Below, piece by piece: positions 16,485 through 25,568 of a DNA stretch of 60,929 nt. Under the pieces are notes generated by a model. It did no database searches. It was not told the origin of the DNA and was given only the letters and a program-made list of their open reading frames with translations. Every line of letters starts with the position of its first letter. The first letter of the stretch is position 1. The position numbers and the translations under genes were made by a program. Source of the DNA: Pseudomonadota bacterium (GTDB lineage Bacteria; Desulfobacterota; Desulfobulbia; Desulfobulbales; Desulfocapsaceae); assembly GCA_018821785.1 (NCBI GenBank), contig JAHJLI010000100.1:1-60929 (forward strand), read 5' to 3'.

Positions 16485-17360
16485 TCAGTTCTTTTCGGCA
16501 TAAAAAATTCCATAATTGCCGAGGTTGAACTTCAGGACAAGGTACTGAAAAAACGCTCCGAGAAGGTTATCATTCTGAATCTTAGACCTCTTCCCCATAA
16601 CTTCAGCAAGTTGGGCCAGAGGCCAGGCAATGATAGCAAGGCCAAAAAGCCGCCGGGAAGAAGGCGTTACATTTTCAGTAATATCTTCGTAGTCAATATT
16701 CACAAAACCGGTCTCATGGAGATGATCCCTGAATACTGATAACGATTCCAAAGCATCAACAGCCCATTTTTTTACCCAGAGATCAAAAATCCTTCTTTCA
16801 AAAGGAGTATAGCTAGCCTTGATCTCAAAGCCATCTGCAACCAGCAGCCGCCCACCCTTTTTTAAAATGCGGAACGCCTCGCGGATAAAGGTTTTTTTGC
16901 ACGGGGCGTAGCATGAACTTTCAAGAGCCCAGACCACATCGAACGACTCGTCAGCAAAACCGGTACTGGAAAAATCCATAACCTGAAAAGCCGTTAACCC
17001 GTGCACCTCCCTCTCCTCTGCCAATCGCCTCGCCGACCGGGCCTGCTTATGGCTCAAGGTAATTCCAACGACCTTGCAGCCGCTACTCCCAGCAAGGTAA
17101 ATGGAGCTGCCACCGACCCCACAACCAGCATCTAAAACCAGGTCCGCTGCGGTTATTTTACCCTTGATGCGCATTACCTCATTTTGTCGCACCAGGGCCT
17201 CTGCGAGGGTTTTGGTCGTTTCATCCCAGTGGCCGATGTGCATTGCCAGACATTCGTCGAGATGCCAGTTTGTCCGGTAATCGATTTCACAGGAATCGTA
17301 ATAATCAACAATCCTCTTTCTTCTCGCGTCTCCCTGATCTTCTGGTCTTTGGAGTGTCAT
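16485..17360 (-). CDS. SAM-dependent class I methyltransferase
   Basis: 291 residues with AAGGTAAGAG before the ATG. The SAM-binding motif I is VLDAGCGVGGSSIYLA near residue 75-90. The ITLSHKQARSARRLA segment and FDVVWALESSCYAPCKKTFIREAFRILKKGG region are typical of small-molecule methyltransferases of the tocopherol/sterol/glycine-sarcosine type. A hydrophobic stretch near 235-250 (RLFGLAIIAWPLAQLAEV) suggests membrane association or a lipid-like substrate. It lies between the double radical SAM gene and the FAD oxidase. Methylation of an isoprenoid or lipid intermediate is plausible but inferred. Confidence 0.88.
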   Translation of the reverse strand: MTLQRPEDQGDARRKRIVDYYDSCEIDYRTNWHLDECLAMHIGHWDETTKTLAEALVRQNEVMRIKGKITAADLVLDAGCGVGGSSIYLAGSSGCKVVGITLSHKQARSARRLAEEREVHGLTAFQVMDFSSTGFADESFDVVWALESSCYAPCKKTFIREAFRILKKGGRLLVADGFEIKASYTPFERRIFDLWVKKWAVDALESLSVFRDHLHETGFVNIDYEDITENVTPSSRRLFGLAIIAWPLAQLAEVMGKRSKIQNDNLLGAFFQYLVLKFNLGNYGIFYAEKN

Positions 17361-17406
17361 CTCTTACCTTGGAAATTTTTTCTGCAAGTTTTTTACCCTT
17401 CGGGGG

Positions 17407-18885
17407 CTAGACGTTTTCGACAAACACTCCAGGATTAAGGATATTTTGAGGATCATACTGTTTTTTTAACGCTTTCAGTTTCAGATAGTCGGCACCATAA
17501 AACTGCTTTTTCTGTTCTTCACTCAGTCCATGCCAGCCATAGAGATAGGGTCTGCCCTTAAGGTCCAGACAGTTGCGCATATATTGCTTGTGGTGGTCCT
17601 CGGCAGTTTGGAGTTGCTTTTTGTCTCCATACTTCACCATATAGTAAAATCCCACACTGTAGACCATTTTACTGGTGCTGCCATAGGTTGGTGAAAAAGG
17701 AATTCCCCCGGTCTCTGCAGTATCGCAGGCGACAATATAGAGAGCCGGCAAAATATTCTGAAAATGGCTGATCTTAGTTGTCGTTATCGCCCGATTGAGA
17801 AATTCCTCCAATTCTTCAATGCCGAAGATATAATCCTCCCAGATATGATGGGAAATACCATATCTCTCTACCCAGTTCTCTCTCACCTTATGCAGATAGA
17901 GGTGATAGTCCTTAATAACCGCGTTCTTGTAAAATGCGATCTGAGACTGAACTTTCTTTTTCAGAGCCTCCTGCTCAGTTTTGTTCTCTTCGGAAAAGGA
18001 TTTGCCAATTTCAATGATAAAACTGCCATTCAACCAGTAGGAAGAGAAATGGTCTATCTCCCGGATAAAATCGGGATGGAGAATGGCCTTAACCCCCTTG
18101 ATAAAATCTTTGACGCTGGTGCAGAGAACATAAAAAACCGAGGTGAACTGCCGGTATTGTATCGGTTTGATTTTGACCTTACTGATAAAACCCAGCTGGC
18201 CCAGACCGCACAAGGAGTATCTGAAAAGATCACTGTTCTCCTGAGGTGAACAGCGCATTCGACTCCCATCCGGCAGGAGCAGTTCCAGTTCGCTGATATT
18301 GTCAACCTGAGCACCATACTGGAAAGATCGCAGGCCATAGCCACCAACGGAGAGCGTTCCACCAAGGGTCAAATTAAGATAATCAGTGAGGACAGGGCTG
18401 GTGAGGCCCTGCTCGTTCAATTTTCTCTCAAGTGCAAACCATTGTGTTGATGAGTGGACGGATACCTGGTCACCTTCCATAGCGATATCCGGGTTCTCTC
18501 GGTTATTGACGAGCAGGATACCGCCATCGGAGAGAGACTGGCCATAGCAGGTATGACCGGCGCCGCGGAGTGACACGGGTACCTGGTATTTCTCGGCCAC
18601 CTGGAAAATGATGCGGATGTCCTCATCATTTTCCGGCACTACAATGAGCCGAGGTTCCTTGTGAATGGTCCGGCCAAAGTCTGTCTTGAATTCCTCAACA
18701 AGCAGGTGGTCCTTCACTAATCTGCCTTTTATTCGCTGTTTGAGGATATCACCCACCATTTCGGGGGTAGCCGAATCCTTGAATTTGAATAAGGCACCCA
18801 TATCTCCTACGGCCAAACTGCCACCTGCAAAGGAGAGATATCTGAGAAAGTCTCTTCGTGAAGTAACTGGAGGTTGCCTGCTCAT
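17407..18885 (-). CDS. Tat-exported FAD-linked oxidase (BBE/cytokinin-dehydrogenase type)
   Basis: 492 residues; CGAGGATTATA precedes the ATG. The N-terminus has a twin-arginine motif, SRRDFLRYLSFAGG, so the folded flavoprotein is probably exported. The PCMH-type FAD domain follows (about 60-240), with PVSLRGAGHTCYGQS where the His is in the position used for covalent FAD in this family, and LTLGGTLSVGGYG. The C-terminus has a BBE-like ending (KKQYDPQNILNPGVFV). Family members oxidise alcohols, amines or sugars. Export separates it from the cytoplasmic radical SAM steps, suggesting a late oxidation of the product (inference). Confidence 0.87.
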   Translation of the reverse strand: MSRQPPVTSRRDFLRYLSFAGGSLAVGDMGALFKFKDSATPEMVGDILKQRIKGRLVKDHLLVEEFKTDFGRTIHKEPRLIVVPENDEDIRIIFQVAEKYQVPVSLRGAGHTCYGQSLSDGGILLVNNRENPDIAMEGDQVSVHSSTQWFALERKLNEQGLTSPVLTDYLNLTLGGTLSVGGYGLRSFQYGAQVDNISELELLLPDGSRMRCSPQENSDLFRYSLCGLGQLGFISKVKIKPIQYRQFTSVFYVLCTSVKDFIKGVKAILHPDFIREIDHFSSYWLNGSFIIEIGKSFSEENKTEQEALKKKVQSQIAFYKNAVIKDYHLYLHKVRENWVERYGISHHIWEDYIFGIEELEEFLNRAITTTKISHFQNILPALYIVACDTAETGGIPFSPTYGSTSKMVYSVGFYYMVKYGDKKQLQTAEDHHKQYMRNCLDLKGRPYLYGWHGLSEEQKKQFYGADYLKLKALKKQYDPQNILNPGVFVENV

Positions 18886-18902
18886 TATAATCCTCGTTCC
18901 GA

Positions 18903-20081
18903 TTAACGGGTAATGCCGTGGTGAATATGAAGTGCCTTATGGTAGGCCTCGACCAGGGTTTCAGCACTTTTGCTCCAGGAGTAGTATTGCTCCGCCCGCT
19001 CCCTGGCTTTTTTGCCGAGCCGATTCCGTTCCTCGTCATCGTCGAGCAGGGCGTCTAGAGCGGCAGCAATTTCCAGAAAGCTGTCAGGTGCAACGAGTTT
19101 ACCGCAATCTCCCAGCATTTCCGACAAATCTCCTACCCTGCTGGCGACAATTGCCTTACCCGAGGCCATATATTCTTTTACTTTGAGGGGACTCTTGCAA
19201 CGAACCTGTTTATTGTCTTCAAAGCAGGCCACGGCCACATCCGCCGCTGCGATGAACTGTGGCACCATCTCGTGTGGAACCTTATCGGTAAAGAAGAGCC
19301 CAGCAGTTACTCCAAGACTTCCTGCAAGCTCCTGAGCATCGGCGAGTTTATCTCCTCCCCCGACGATGACAAAATCGACATCATCCCGTTTGCCAAGAAT
19401 TATCTGGGCTGCCCTGATAAAAAGATGTACATAATTTGCCCCGCTTATCTGTCCTTGATAGATGACCAGCTTTTTCCGCCAGCCATATCGTTGTCTGACC
19501 TCCCTGCCTGATACGGACGGTTGGAAGACCTGAAGATCTGCGCCAACCGGAATGGAAAAAGTCCGTTCTTTTGGAAACCTCAGCTTTTCACAGAGCTCTC
19601 TCAGTCCCGAACTGGCGACGCTGACGGTATCGGCCAGCCTGAGAAGATGCTTTTCCATCTGTTGAAAATAGATCCAGGAGGCAATCGGATTATTGTTGTC
19701 CTGCTCGTAAATTGCCTGTTCCCAATCATCCCAGTCGTAGTGAAGCGGTCGCCCCTGGTAGAAGGCGGCCGCAACAGCTGGCAGGGCCGCATAGTTGGAA
19801 CATTTTTGAAAATGAACGACATCCGCCCACCAGGCGACTTTCTCCAGCTTACCGGCATTGCGGAAAATATGGAAAGGATGCCTTTGAAAAGGGATGGTCT
19901 CAAAGGGAAAGCTACGATCGGTGACCTCCGCTCTTTTCCCATCCGGAGAACGATATTCATGGTAGACCACCTTCACTTCATGCCCTGCCCGCACCAGTTC
20001 CTGTGCCAGGTAGGTTATCCTTACCGTCCAGGGCTCCAGGTCGTGATAGAGATCATGTGGATGCACCATAACAATTTTCAT
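18903..20081 (-). CDS. GT4-type glycosyltransferase
   Basis: The start is set at ATG 20081, which gives MKIVMVHPHDLYHDLEPW and an ATGA overlap with the preceding gene's stop; an upstream GTG-type start would add 12 residues. The protein has the GT-B layout of family GT4: an N-terminal Rossmann half with YDWDDWEQ, and a C-terminal half with KLVIYQGQISGANYVH, VGGGDKL and an E-x7-E-type region (SPLKVKEYMASGKAIVASRVGDLSEM). It transfers a sugar from a nucleotide donor in the cytoplasm. It is adjacent to a second glycosyltransferase, so the product of this cluster probably carries at least two sugars. Confidence 0.9.
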   Translation of the reverse strand: MKIVMVHPHDLYHDLEPWTVRITYLAQELVRAGHEVKVVYHEYRSPDGKRAEVTDRSFPFETIPFQRHPFHIFRNAGKLEKVAWWADVVHFQKCSNYAALPAVAAAFYQGRPLHYDWDDWEQAIYEQDNNNPIASWIYFQQMEKHLLRLADTVSVASSGLRELCEKLRFPKERTFSIPVGADLQVFQPSVSGREVRQRYGWRKKLVIYQGQISGANYVHLFIRAAQIILGKRDDVDFVIVGGGDKLADAQELAGSLGVTAGLFFTDKVPHEMVPQFIAAADVAVACFEDNKQVRCKSPLKVKEYMASGKAIVASRVGDLSEMLGDCGKLVAPDSFLEIAAALDALLDDDEERNRLGKKARERAEQYYSWSKSAETLVEAYHKALHIHHGITR

Positions 20082-21544
20082 AGCCGTCCCAACCTCTCTC
20101 GCAGCACGTGGAGACAATGACCGGCAAGCGTCAAAAGTGTCAGGTAACCCAGAAGGGGAATCCCAAACATCGTCCTGCGCAGACTCTGCACCAGGCGCTG
20201 CGGATTATAGAGCAGCGCCAAGCCCCGCGCCTTTCTCTGCACCCTCCACATCAACTCCTTTTCAACTTCGATGCAATGGACCCTTTTCTTCTGGTCCTCC
20301 ATATACCTGTCTCGCTGCTGCAGCAGATGCTGCAACTTCTCCGACAATTGCTGATAGTAGAAATACCTTGTACTTAAGGAAGACGATGCCCTGTTGAACC
20401 GGGGCATTCGACAAAACCGATCAAGCGGTTCGATGGTTTTATCCCACATAAATCGATCGGCAAATAATTTTCGGGCATTATCCCGGTAGACACTCAGTTC
20501 TTCCGCACCTATTCCGGTAATTTGCTCGATTACCTGCTGCAACTGGGCATAATTATTTTCTTCAATAACCCAACCTGCCTGGTACTTCCCGATGAGCTGG
20601 GCCAATTCACCATAGCCTGAGATGATCACCGGGAGCCCCGCCCAGAGATAGGCAACACCCCTTGAAGGGACTGCCAGCTCCCTCTCCGGATTACGCTGCC
20701 ATAGATCGACAGCAACAGAGGCCCGGCAAAGTGCTTTGGTCAGTGTGGTAAAATCGACGGGATCATGTTTGACGAGACATTTACCGCCTACAGCCTGGGC
20801 CTGCCCCTTGGCATCCGTTGAAGAATCTTCATTGTCAAAAATATCCACATAGGGTGAGGCCGATGAATAGACATGGAGTGTGCCCTTCTCACTTTTCTCA
20901 AGTTCATCGCAGACCGTTCGAATATAGTCACCGCCATCCAACCACGGCCAATCATACCCGGCGAGGATAAATCGTAGAGGCAGAAAAGAGTCGTGCCGGG
21001 GTACATCCGGCGAGAGGGAAAAGGGCACGACGCCGATGGCAATGTTCTCGGGCTTGACACCGGCAAGAAGACACCAGGAGGTGAGATAGTTCTTCTGGCC
21101 CAGGGAGCCGGCGATGAGGAAATCTGCCTTCGCCACCGCCTCAATCTTCGCCAGTGAGTCCTCAAGCACCTTCCCTCTTTTGCGGTAATAATTTTCCAGA
21201 ACCAGAGAGCCATTCATATCAATTGCCACGGGAACACTGCACTCAAGGGCCTCGACCGCAAGGCCCCAGTTGCAAAACAGCACAATATCCGCGGCGGTTT
21301 TTTTCACGACGTTCTCAAGGTCCTTGACGTTGTGAGCAAACTCTCGCCTTGGATCATCGGCGCCGTCGTCCGGGTTGCAACACTTCAAGGGAATGGAGTA
21401 ATACACCCTATGGCCGCATCCCTCAAGTGCTTGGCCGAGGGCGTAGGCCCGTATCGCTCCGCCGGTTGCCGGTTTGCCTTCCTCAGGTAATGGCTGACTG
21501 GTAACGATTAAAATTTTCTTTGCTGATCCGTGCATGGAAGTCAA
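20078..21544 (-). CDS. GT4-like glycosyltransferase
   Basis: 488 residues from a TTG; an ATG nine bases further in (21535) is the alternative start. The N-terminus (KKILIVTSQPLPEEGKPATGG) and middle part resemble GT-B glycosyltransferases, with PSRGVAYLWAGLPVIISGYGELAQLI corresponding to the donor-binding region of GT4 enzymes. A C-terminal extension of ~110 residues has a coiled-coil-like stretch (YYQQLSEKLQHLLQQRDRYMEDQKK) and a hydrophobic tail (PLLGYLTLLTLAGHCLHVL) that may attach it to the membrane. It lies two bases from the preceding radical SAM gene and overlaps the next gene by ATGA, showing tight coupling. Donor and acceptor are unknown. Confidence 0.82.
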   Translation of the reverse strand: MTSMHGSAKKILIVTSQPLPEEGKPATGGAIRAYALGQALEGCGHRVYYSIPLKCCNPDDGADDPRREFAHNVKDLENVVKKTAADIVLFCNWGLAVEALECSVPVAIDMNGSLVLENYYRKRGKVLEDSLAKIEAVAKADFLIAGSLGQKNYLTSWCLLAGVKPENIAIGVVPFSLSPDVPRHDSFLPLRFILAGYDWPWLDGGDYIRTVCDELEKSEKGTLHVYSSASPYVDIFDNEDSSTDAKGQAQAVGGKCLVKHDPVDFTTLTKALCRASVAVDLWQRNPERELAVPSRGVAYLWAGLPVIISGYGELAQLIGKYQAGWVIEENNYAQLQQVIEQITGIGAEELSVYRDNARKLFADRFMWDKTIEPLDRFCRMPRFNRASSSLSTRYFYYQQLSEKLQHLLQQRDRYMEDQKKRVHCIEVEKELMWRVQRKARGLALLYNPQRLVQSLRRTMFGIPLLGYLTLLTLAGHCLHVLRERLGRL

Positions 21545-23038
21545 TTACCCCTTTATGCCAATCCCCGTCTTAAGCTTTTGCCAAAGCTGCGAAAGTATCC
21601 GCTGGTCCCTGCCACTCTCTTTTGTCCTCCGATTTTCATTCAAAAAAGTCCTGCCTATTTCAAACCCTTCCTCTCCCGCCACGGTGAGTATGGTCTGCAA
21701 TCTTTGCTGGCGAATTTCGTAGGTGTTGCTCTCATCGCGACTCCGCCATTTGTCATGGGGTTCAACGTCCGGCAGCACAAGGTCGAAGTCTTGTATCCTC
21801 GCAGCAAGGGGTGTGTCGGTGACAATCTGCAAGGTTGACACACTGTCGATCCGATCAATAAAACGGGCATGACGACGCAGAAAATCCACCGTCATCTGCA
21901 GATCCTCCTCCGTTTCACCGGGAAAACCGACAAGGATGTTCACTGCGACCTTAATCCCTGCCTTGTGGGTGCGACGGATGACTTCGCCTGCATCTCGGCT
22001 ATTGCTGAGTTTCCCCATCGAAGTGAGGACCCTGTCGGATCCCGATTCGATGCCGTAGACGAGGGTGTGGCACCCGGCCCGACGCATTTTGGACAACAGC
22101 TGTTCCGTCAGACTCTTCAGGGCAATTGCCTCGCCCGACCAGGTAATATCGAGAGAATCTGCGATAATAGCCTCACAGATAGCCTCAAGATGTTTGGGGT
22201 TGCCGTTGATTGCCGAGTCATACACCACAAAATTGCGTGCAGCGTACCGTGAGACATAGAAGTGGAGTTCATCAACAATGGCTGCCACCGATCGACAGCG
22301 ATATCTTCCCCACAGGGCCTTCTCCTTACAATAGAGGCACCTGCCGATACACCCCCTGCTCCACATGACGGCCAAACTCTCGCCACTGTAGAGCAGCATA
22401 TCAAACTCTTCAAAGGAGGGCGAAACAATCGACTCAAGATCTACCTGGGGAATGGTATTCCTTTGCTGCGACTCGTCACCTGCGGGTATTACCTGGGAGA
22501 GGCTTGTCACCTCGCCACCACGTTTTTTCCACAGCAAAAATTCCGCCAGAACTCTCTCGCCTTCACCGACAAAAAAGTAATCTATGGCGCCTGCAGACTC
22601 TCGGCTCAAAAATTCCCTCTGCCCCTGGGCCTCACACCCCGGACCACCGGCAAGCACAAGCAGTTGCGGGATTCTTTCCTTGAGCAGTTTAATAAAACGG
22701 CAGGTGAAAAACTCATTGGGGTCAATTACGGTAAAGCCTACCACCGAGACCCCGGAGGTAACTATTTTTTGAGCGAGGCTACCCACGGCTGCCTGCCACT
22801 GGAAAAACAGATTATCCACCTGCTCTGCCTTGCGCCAAAAATTATCATTTTTCAGCAACCAGAGTCCCTTTTCGTCCAGAGTGGCCTGCGTGTGCAACTG
22901 GGCGTTGATATCAAGAACGTCGACGAACAGGCCCTTTTGTTTGAGGTTGGCAGCCAGATAAGCGGGACCAAGCGGCGGATTAACCACACCCCAGGGCGGA
23001 CAAATTAATAACAGGATGTCCGGTTGGTTAAAGATCAT
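21545..23038 (-). CDS. B12-binding-type radical SAM enzyme
   Basis: 497 residues. The N-terminal ~190 residues form a B12-binding-like Rossmann domain starting PDILLLICPPWGVVNPP, with LAGGPGCEAQGQREFLSRE and IDYFFVGEGERVL. I do not see the D-x-H-x-x-G base-off motif. The radical SAM motif is RGCIGRCLYCKEKALWG (CX3CX2C), followed by YGIESGSDRVL and NILVGFPGETEEDL, all typical of the BchE-like group. Such enzymes carry out methylations, cyclisations and C-C rearrangements. It shares a common ancestor with 43868-45337 and with the degraded first half of 13685-16429. Its ATG overlaps the preceding gene's stop. Confidence 0.9.
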   Translation of the reverse strand: MIFNQPDILLLICPPWGVVNPPLGPAYLAANLKQKGLFVDVLDINAQLHTQATLDEKGLWLLKNDNFWRKAEQVDNLFFQWQAAVGSLAQKIVTSGVSVVGFTVIDPNEFFTCRFIKLLKERIPQLLVLAGGPGCEAQGQREFLSRESAGAIDYFFVGEGERVLAEFLLWKKRGGEVTSLSQVIPAGDESQQRNTIPQVDLESIVSPSFEEFDMLLYSGESLAVMWSRGCIGRCLYCKEKALWGRYRCRSVAAIVDELHFYVSRYAARNFVVYDSAINGNPKHLEAICEAIIADSLDITWSGEAIALKSLTEQLLSKMRRAGCHTLVYGIESGSDRVLTSMGKLSNSRDAGEVIRRTHKAGIKVAVNILVGFPGETEEDLQMTVDFLRRHARFIDRIDSVSTLQIVTDTPLAARIQDFDLVLPDVEPHDKWRSRDESNTYEIRQQRLQTILTVAGEEGFEIGRTFLNENRRTKESGRDQRILSQLWQKLKTGIGIKG

Positions 23039-24195
23039 GGCGTGAATAAACGCTGTTGCAGTTCCTGGTTATGCATATGGTTGTCACAGGTCGTTCCGCA
23101 ACCGATATTTTTAAACCAGGAGTTCCGTTTATTAAGATTTTTGGCCATGAAACGGAAGCCATTGTATTTTTCAGAATTCCAGATTTCAGAAAAGGAGGCC
23201 TCGTGCAAATTTCCCATGGGCAAATGGACCCCACGGCAACAGGGCGCAACCTCGCCACTGGCCAATATCCGGCAAAAAATCCAGCCAATATAGCAAGGAA
23301 GGGCATCGACCTCATCAAAATCGTAGTTCCCCTCGCCCGCTCCCTCCGCGGCAATTCTCTGACGAAAGCCTGAAAAGTTATCAAGAAATATTTTTTTATT
23401 GTGCGCCATTCGAGCGTTTCGTCGCTCTATGTTTTCACAGGCCATCCGCACCTGGAATCGTTCCTCTTCCCCTAGTAACAGTGAGTCGGTACTGCCAGGA
23501 ACGGGATCGACCACGGCAAAATAGACAGACTCAGCCCTGACCCGCAGGGCATAATCGTACATCTGTTCAACGTGCGCACAATTGACGCGGGAGATAACAT
23601 TCAAGATGTTCACCCGCGGGGTGGTCTGCCTGGAGGTTTTCAAGAACGGCAGACGGATCCGGCGGGATTTTTTTGCAGCAATAGCCTGCAATACCTCGGT
23701 AATTGCCAAGAACGTCTTTGCCGTTTTATTGGGGTGGGTCAAGACATAGTCAGTTGCGTTGGCTGCCCACAGACTTACCGATATTTCGTCCAACCCCGAC
23801 TGGAGTAATTCCTCCACGTCGTCCTTGCCGACCATGTTCAGACTGGTGGTGACGGCACAGAATATATTTTTCTTTTTCACCGCTCGGATAAGGGTATAAA
23901 TGTCCGGATGGAGAAAGGGTTCTCCGCCACCGGTAAAACGTATTATCGAGGTCCCCATCCGGGCGAGATCGTCAATCAGTTGCAGTACCAGCTCGGTTTC
24001 CAACTGCTGTTTGTGCCAGTCCTTGTCGGGAGAATTATCACCAAGAAGGGGCGATCTTGTCCAGCAGGCGATGCAGTTATTATTGCACCTGTTGGTCAAG
24101 TCGATGACGACGTGCTCGGGGCCGACAAAGGCCTTGCGGCCATCGACAACACCCTTGCGAATCAGCTCGTCTCTATCCATTCTTTCGGAGCCCAT
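23035..24195 (-). CDS. Radical SAM enzyme with SPASM-like C-terminus (paralogue 2)
   Basis: 386 residues; an alternative ATG lies at 24180. The radical SAM motif is IDLTNRCNNNCIACW near residue 31-45, with TGGGEPFLHPDI after it. The C-terminal region contains CYIGWIFCRILASGEVAPCCRG and GCGTTCDNHMHN, the same cysteine layout as the other SPASM-like paralogues here. The residues NCIACWTRSPLLGD are nearly the same in the neighbouring protein, indicating recent tandem duplication. It overlaps the genes on both sides. The reaction is unknown; divergence between copies suggests sequential modification of one scaffold (inference). Confidence 0.9.
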   Translation of the reverse strand: MGSERMDRDELIRKGVVDGRKAFVGPEHVVIDLTNRCNNNCIACWTRSPLLGDNSPDKDWHKQQLETELVLQLIDDLARMGTSIIRFTGGGEPFLHPDIYTLIRAVKKKNIFCAVTTSLNMVGKDDVEELLQSGLDEISVSLWAANATDYVLTHPNKTAKTFLAITEVLQAIAAKKSRRIRLPFLKTSRQTTPRVNILNVISRVNCAHVEQMYDYALRVRAESVYFAVVDPVPGSTDSLLLGEEERFQVRMACENIERRNARMAHNKKIFLDNFSGFRQRIAAEGAGEGNYDFDEVDALPCYIGWIFCRILASGEVAPCCRGVHLPMGNLHEASFSEIWNSEKYNGFRFMAKNLNKRNSWFKNIGCGTTCDNHMHNQELQQRLFTP

Positions 24196-25402
24196 TTTGA
24201 GTAAGGCGATAATAATAGCCAGCCCCCTTGAGAAGAAGTTTCTCGGAGCAGCTCAGGTTCAGAAGCCTCCGCCACAACCTCCGGTTCCGCTCAATATCGT
24301 CGCATCCTCTGTGACAGCCGATCTGGGACGACTCAGCATTGCCGATACCCGCAAAAAAGGGATCACCGGCGTTGCCTTCCCTAGTCTTTCTTCGAAACTC
24401 TCGTTGTTTTGCGGAATTCCAGATTTCCCGAAAAGAAGACTCATGGATATTCCCGACCGGGATACGGTGTGCCTTCAGACAGGCATTGATATTGCCATCG
24501 GCTAGTACTCGGGAAAAGTTCCAGCCGATAAAGCAGGGGATGTCGGTGAGCATTACGGTATCATACTCGCCACTGTCTGCACCTGTCCCAGAGATTCGGC
24601 GCATAAATTCCTTATAATATACTTCCGCTCTGAAATCTCCCTGTTGGCTGAACAGTTCCAGTTGCGCGCATGCCTCCAACACTTCACTTCGCTGCTCCGC
24701 AGTCAGCAGTAATTCATCAGTGAAACCAGGAATAACATCGGCAACGGTATATTCGACAGCGTCAACCCCCACCTCTTCTGCCAATTTTGCCATCGCCACA
24801 ATTTCCCGATAATTGCGGTTCATAATGACATTGTAGAGCTTTATGTGCGGGCCACCATTTTCTTTCAATTCAACGAGATATTTCAGGGTATCGATAATTT
24901 CCAGGAAGGTGTCTCTGTTCTGATTGGAGTGACAGTCCACATAGGTCTGTGGTGTGGCAGCCCAGAGACTTACAATCAAATTATCAACACCCATCTCCTT
25001 CAGGTCTCGGGCTTTTCCCTTATCAACCAGGGTGAAATTGGTGTTCACATGGCAGCGAAAACCAAGCGCTTTGATGTGACTGACGATATCCATGATTCCC
25101 GGATGCATGAAGGGCTCACCGCCACCGGCAAGATAGATATCCGTCGTGCCCATTTTCGCACAGTCATCAAGGGTCTGCTTCACCAGAGCAAAGGGAAGTT
25201 GCTGACTGCCTACCTCCCCTGAAATGACACGATTACCGAGCAGGGGGGAGCGACACCAGCAGGCTATACAGTTGTTGTTGCAGGAATTGGTTACATCGAT
25301 CTGCAGGAGCTCCGGACCGCAGAAGGCGAACTCTCCATCCATCACACCGGCAAGATCTCTGTTGTGACGGAGAAAACCTGCAGGTTTTTTACCATTGGTC
25401 AT
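24173..25402 (-). CDS. Radical SAM enzyme with SPASM-like C-terminus (paralogue 1)
   Basis: 409 residues. It has QIDVTNSCNNNCIACWCRSPLLGN with the CX3CX2C motif, AGGGEPFMHPGI, then the family-specific CFIGWNFSRVLADGNINACLKAH and GCHRGCDDIERN in the C-terminal third. It is the first of the four SPASM-like units after the prenyl synthase. The gene overlaps the next by 23 bases. SPASM members bind extra Fe-S clusters at the C-terminal cysteines. The set lacks recognisable peptide-precursor genes, so a small-molecule or lipid substrate is more likely than a RiPP, but this is inference. Confidence 0.9.
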   Translation of the reverse strand: MTNGKKPAGFLRHNRDLAGVMDGEFAFCGPELLQIDVTNSCNNNCIACWCRSPLLGNRVISGEVGSQQLPFALVKQTLDDCAKMGTTDIYLAGGGEPFMHPGIMDIVSHIKALGFRCHVNTNFTLVDKGKARDLKEMGVDNLIVSLWAATPQTYVDCHSNQNRDTFLEIIDTLKYLVELKENGGPHIKLYNVIMNRNYREIVAMAKLAEEVGVDAVEYTVADVIPGFTDELLLTAEQRSEVLEACAQLELFSQQGDFRAEVYYKEFMRRISGTGADSGEYDTVMLTDIPCFIGWNFSRVLADGNINACLKAHRIPVGNIHESSFREIWNSAKQREFRRKTREGNAGDPFFAGIGNAESSQIGCHRGCDDIERNRRLWRRLLNLSCSEKLLLKGAGYYYRLTQNGLRKNG

Positions 25403-25568
25403 AACAACAGCACTGTTGGGGGCTTCAAATTTTTCATCTCAAAGCAAATACGCAATGGGATGATCATAGCAGGAAACATACTCCGGCTGAGGCGATTGCC
25501 GGGCGAAATGACGGTTTTGCAGGATAAATATGGATATATAAATCGCATCTCCAGAGCCGAGACCACCC

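Noticed and set aside
11435-25402. Calling one SPASM unit an anSME sulfatase maturase
   Set aside because: The C-terminal cysteine layout (CYIGW...CC...GC..CDN) differs from what I know of anSME, and all four local units resemble each other more than any maturase.
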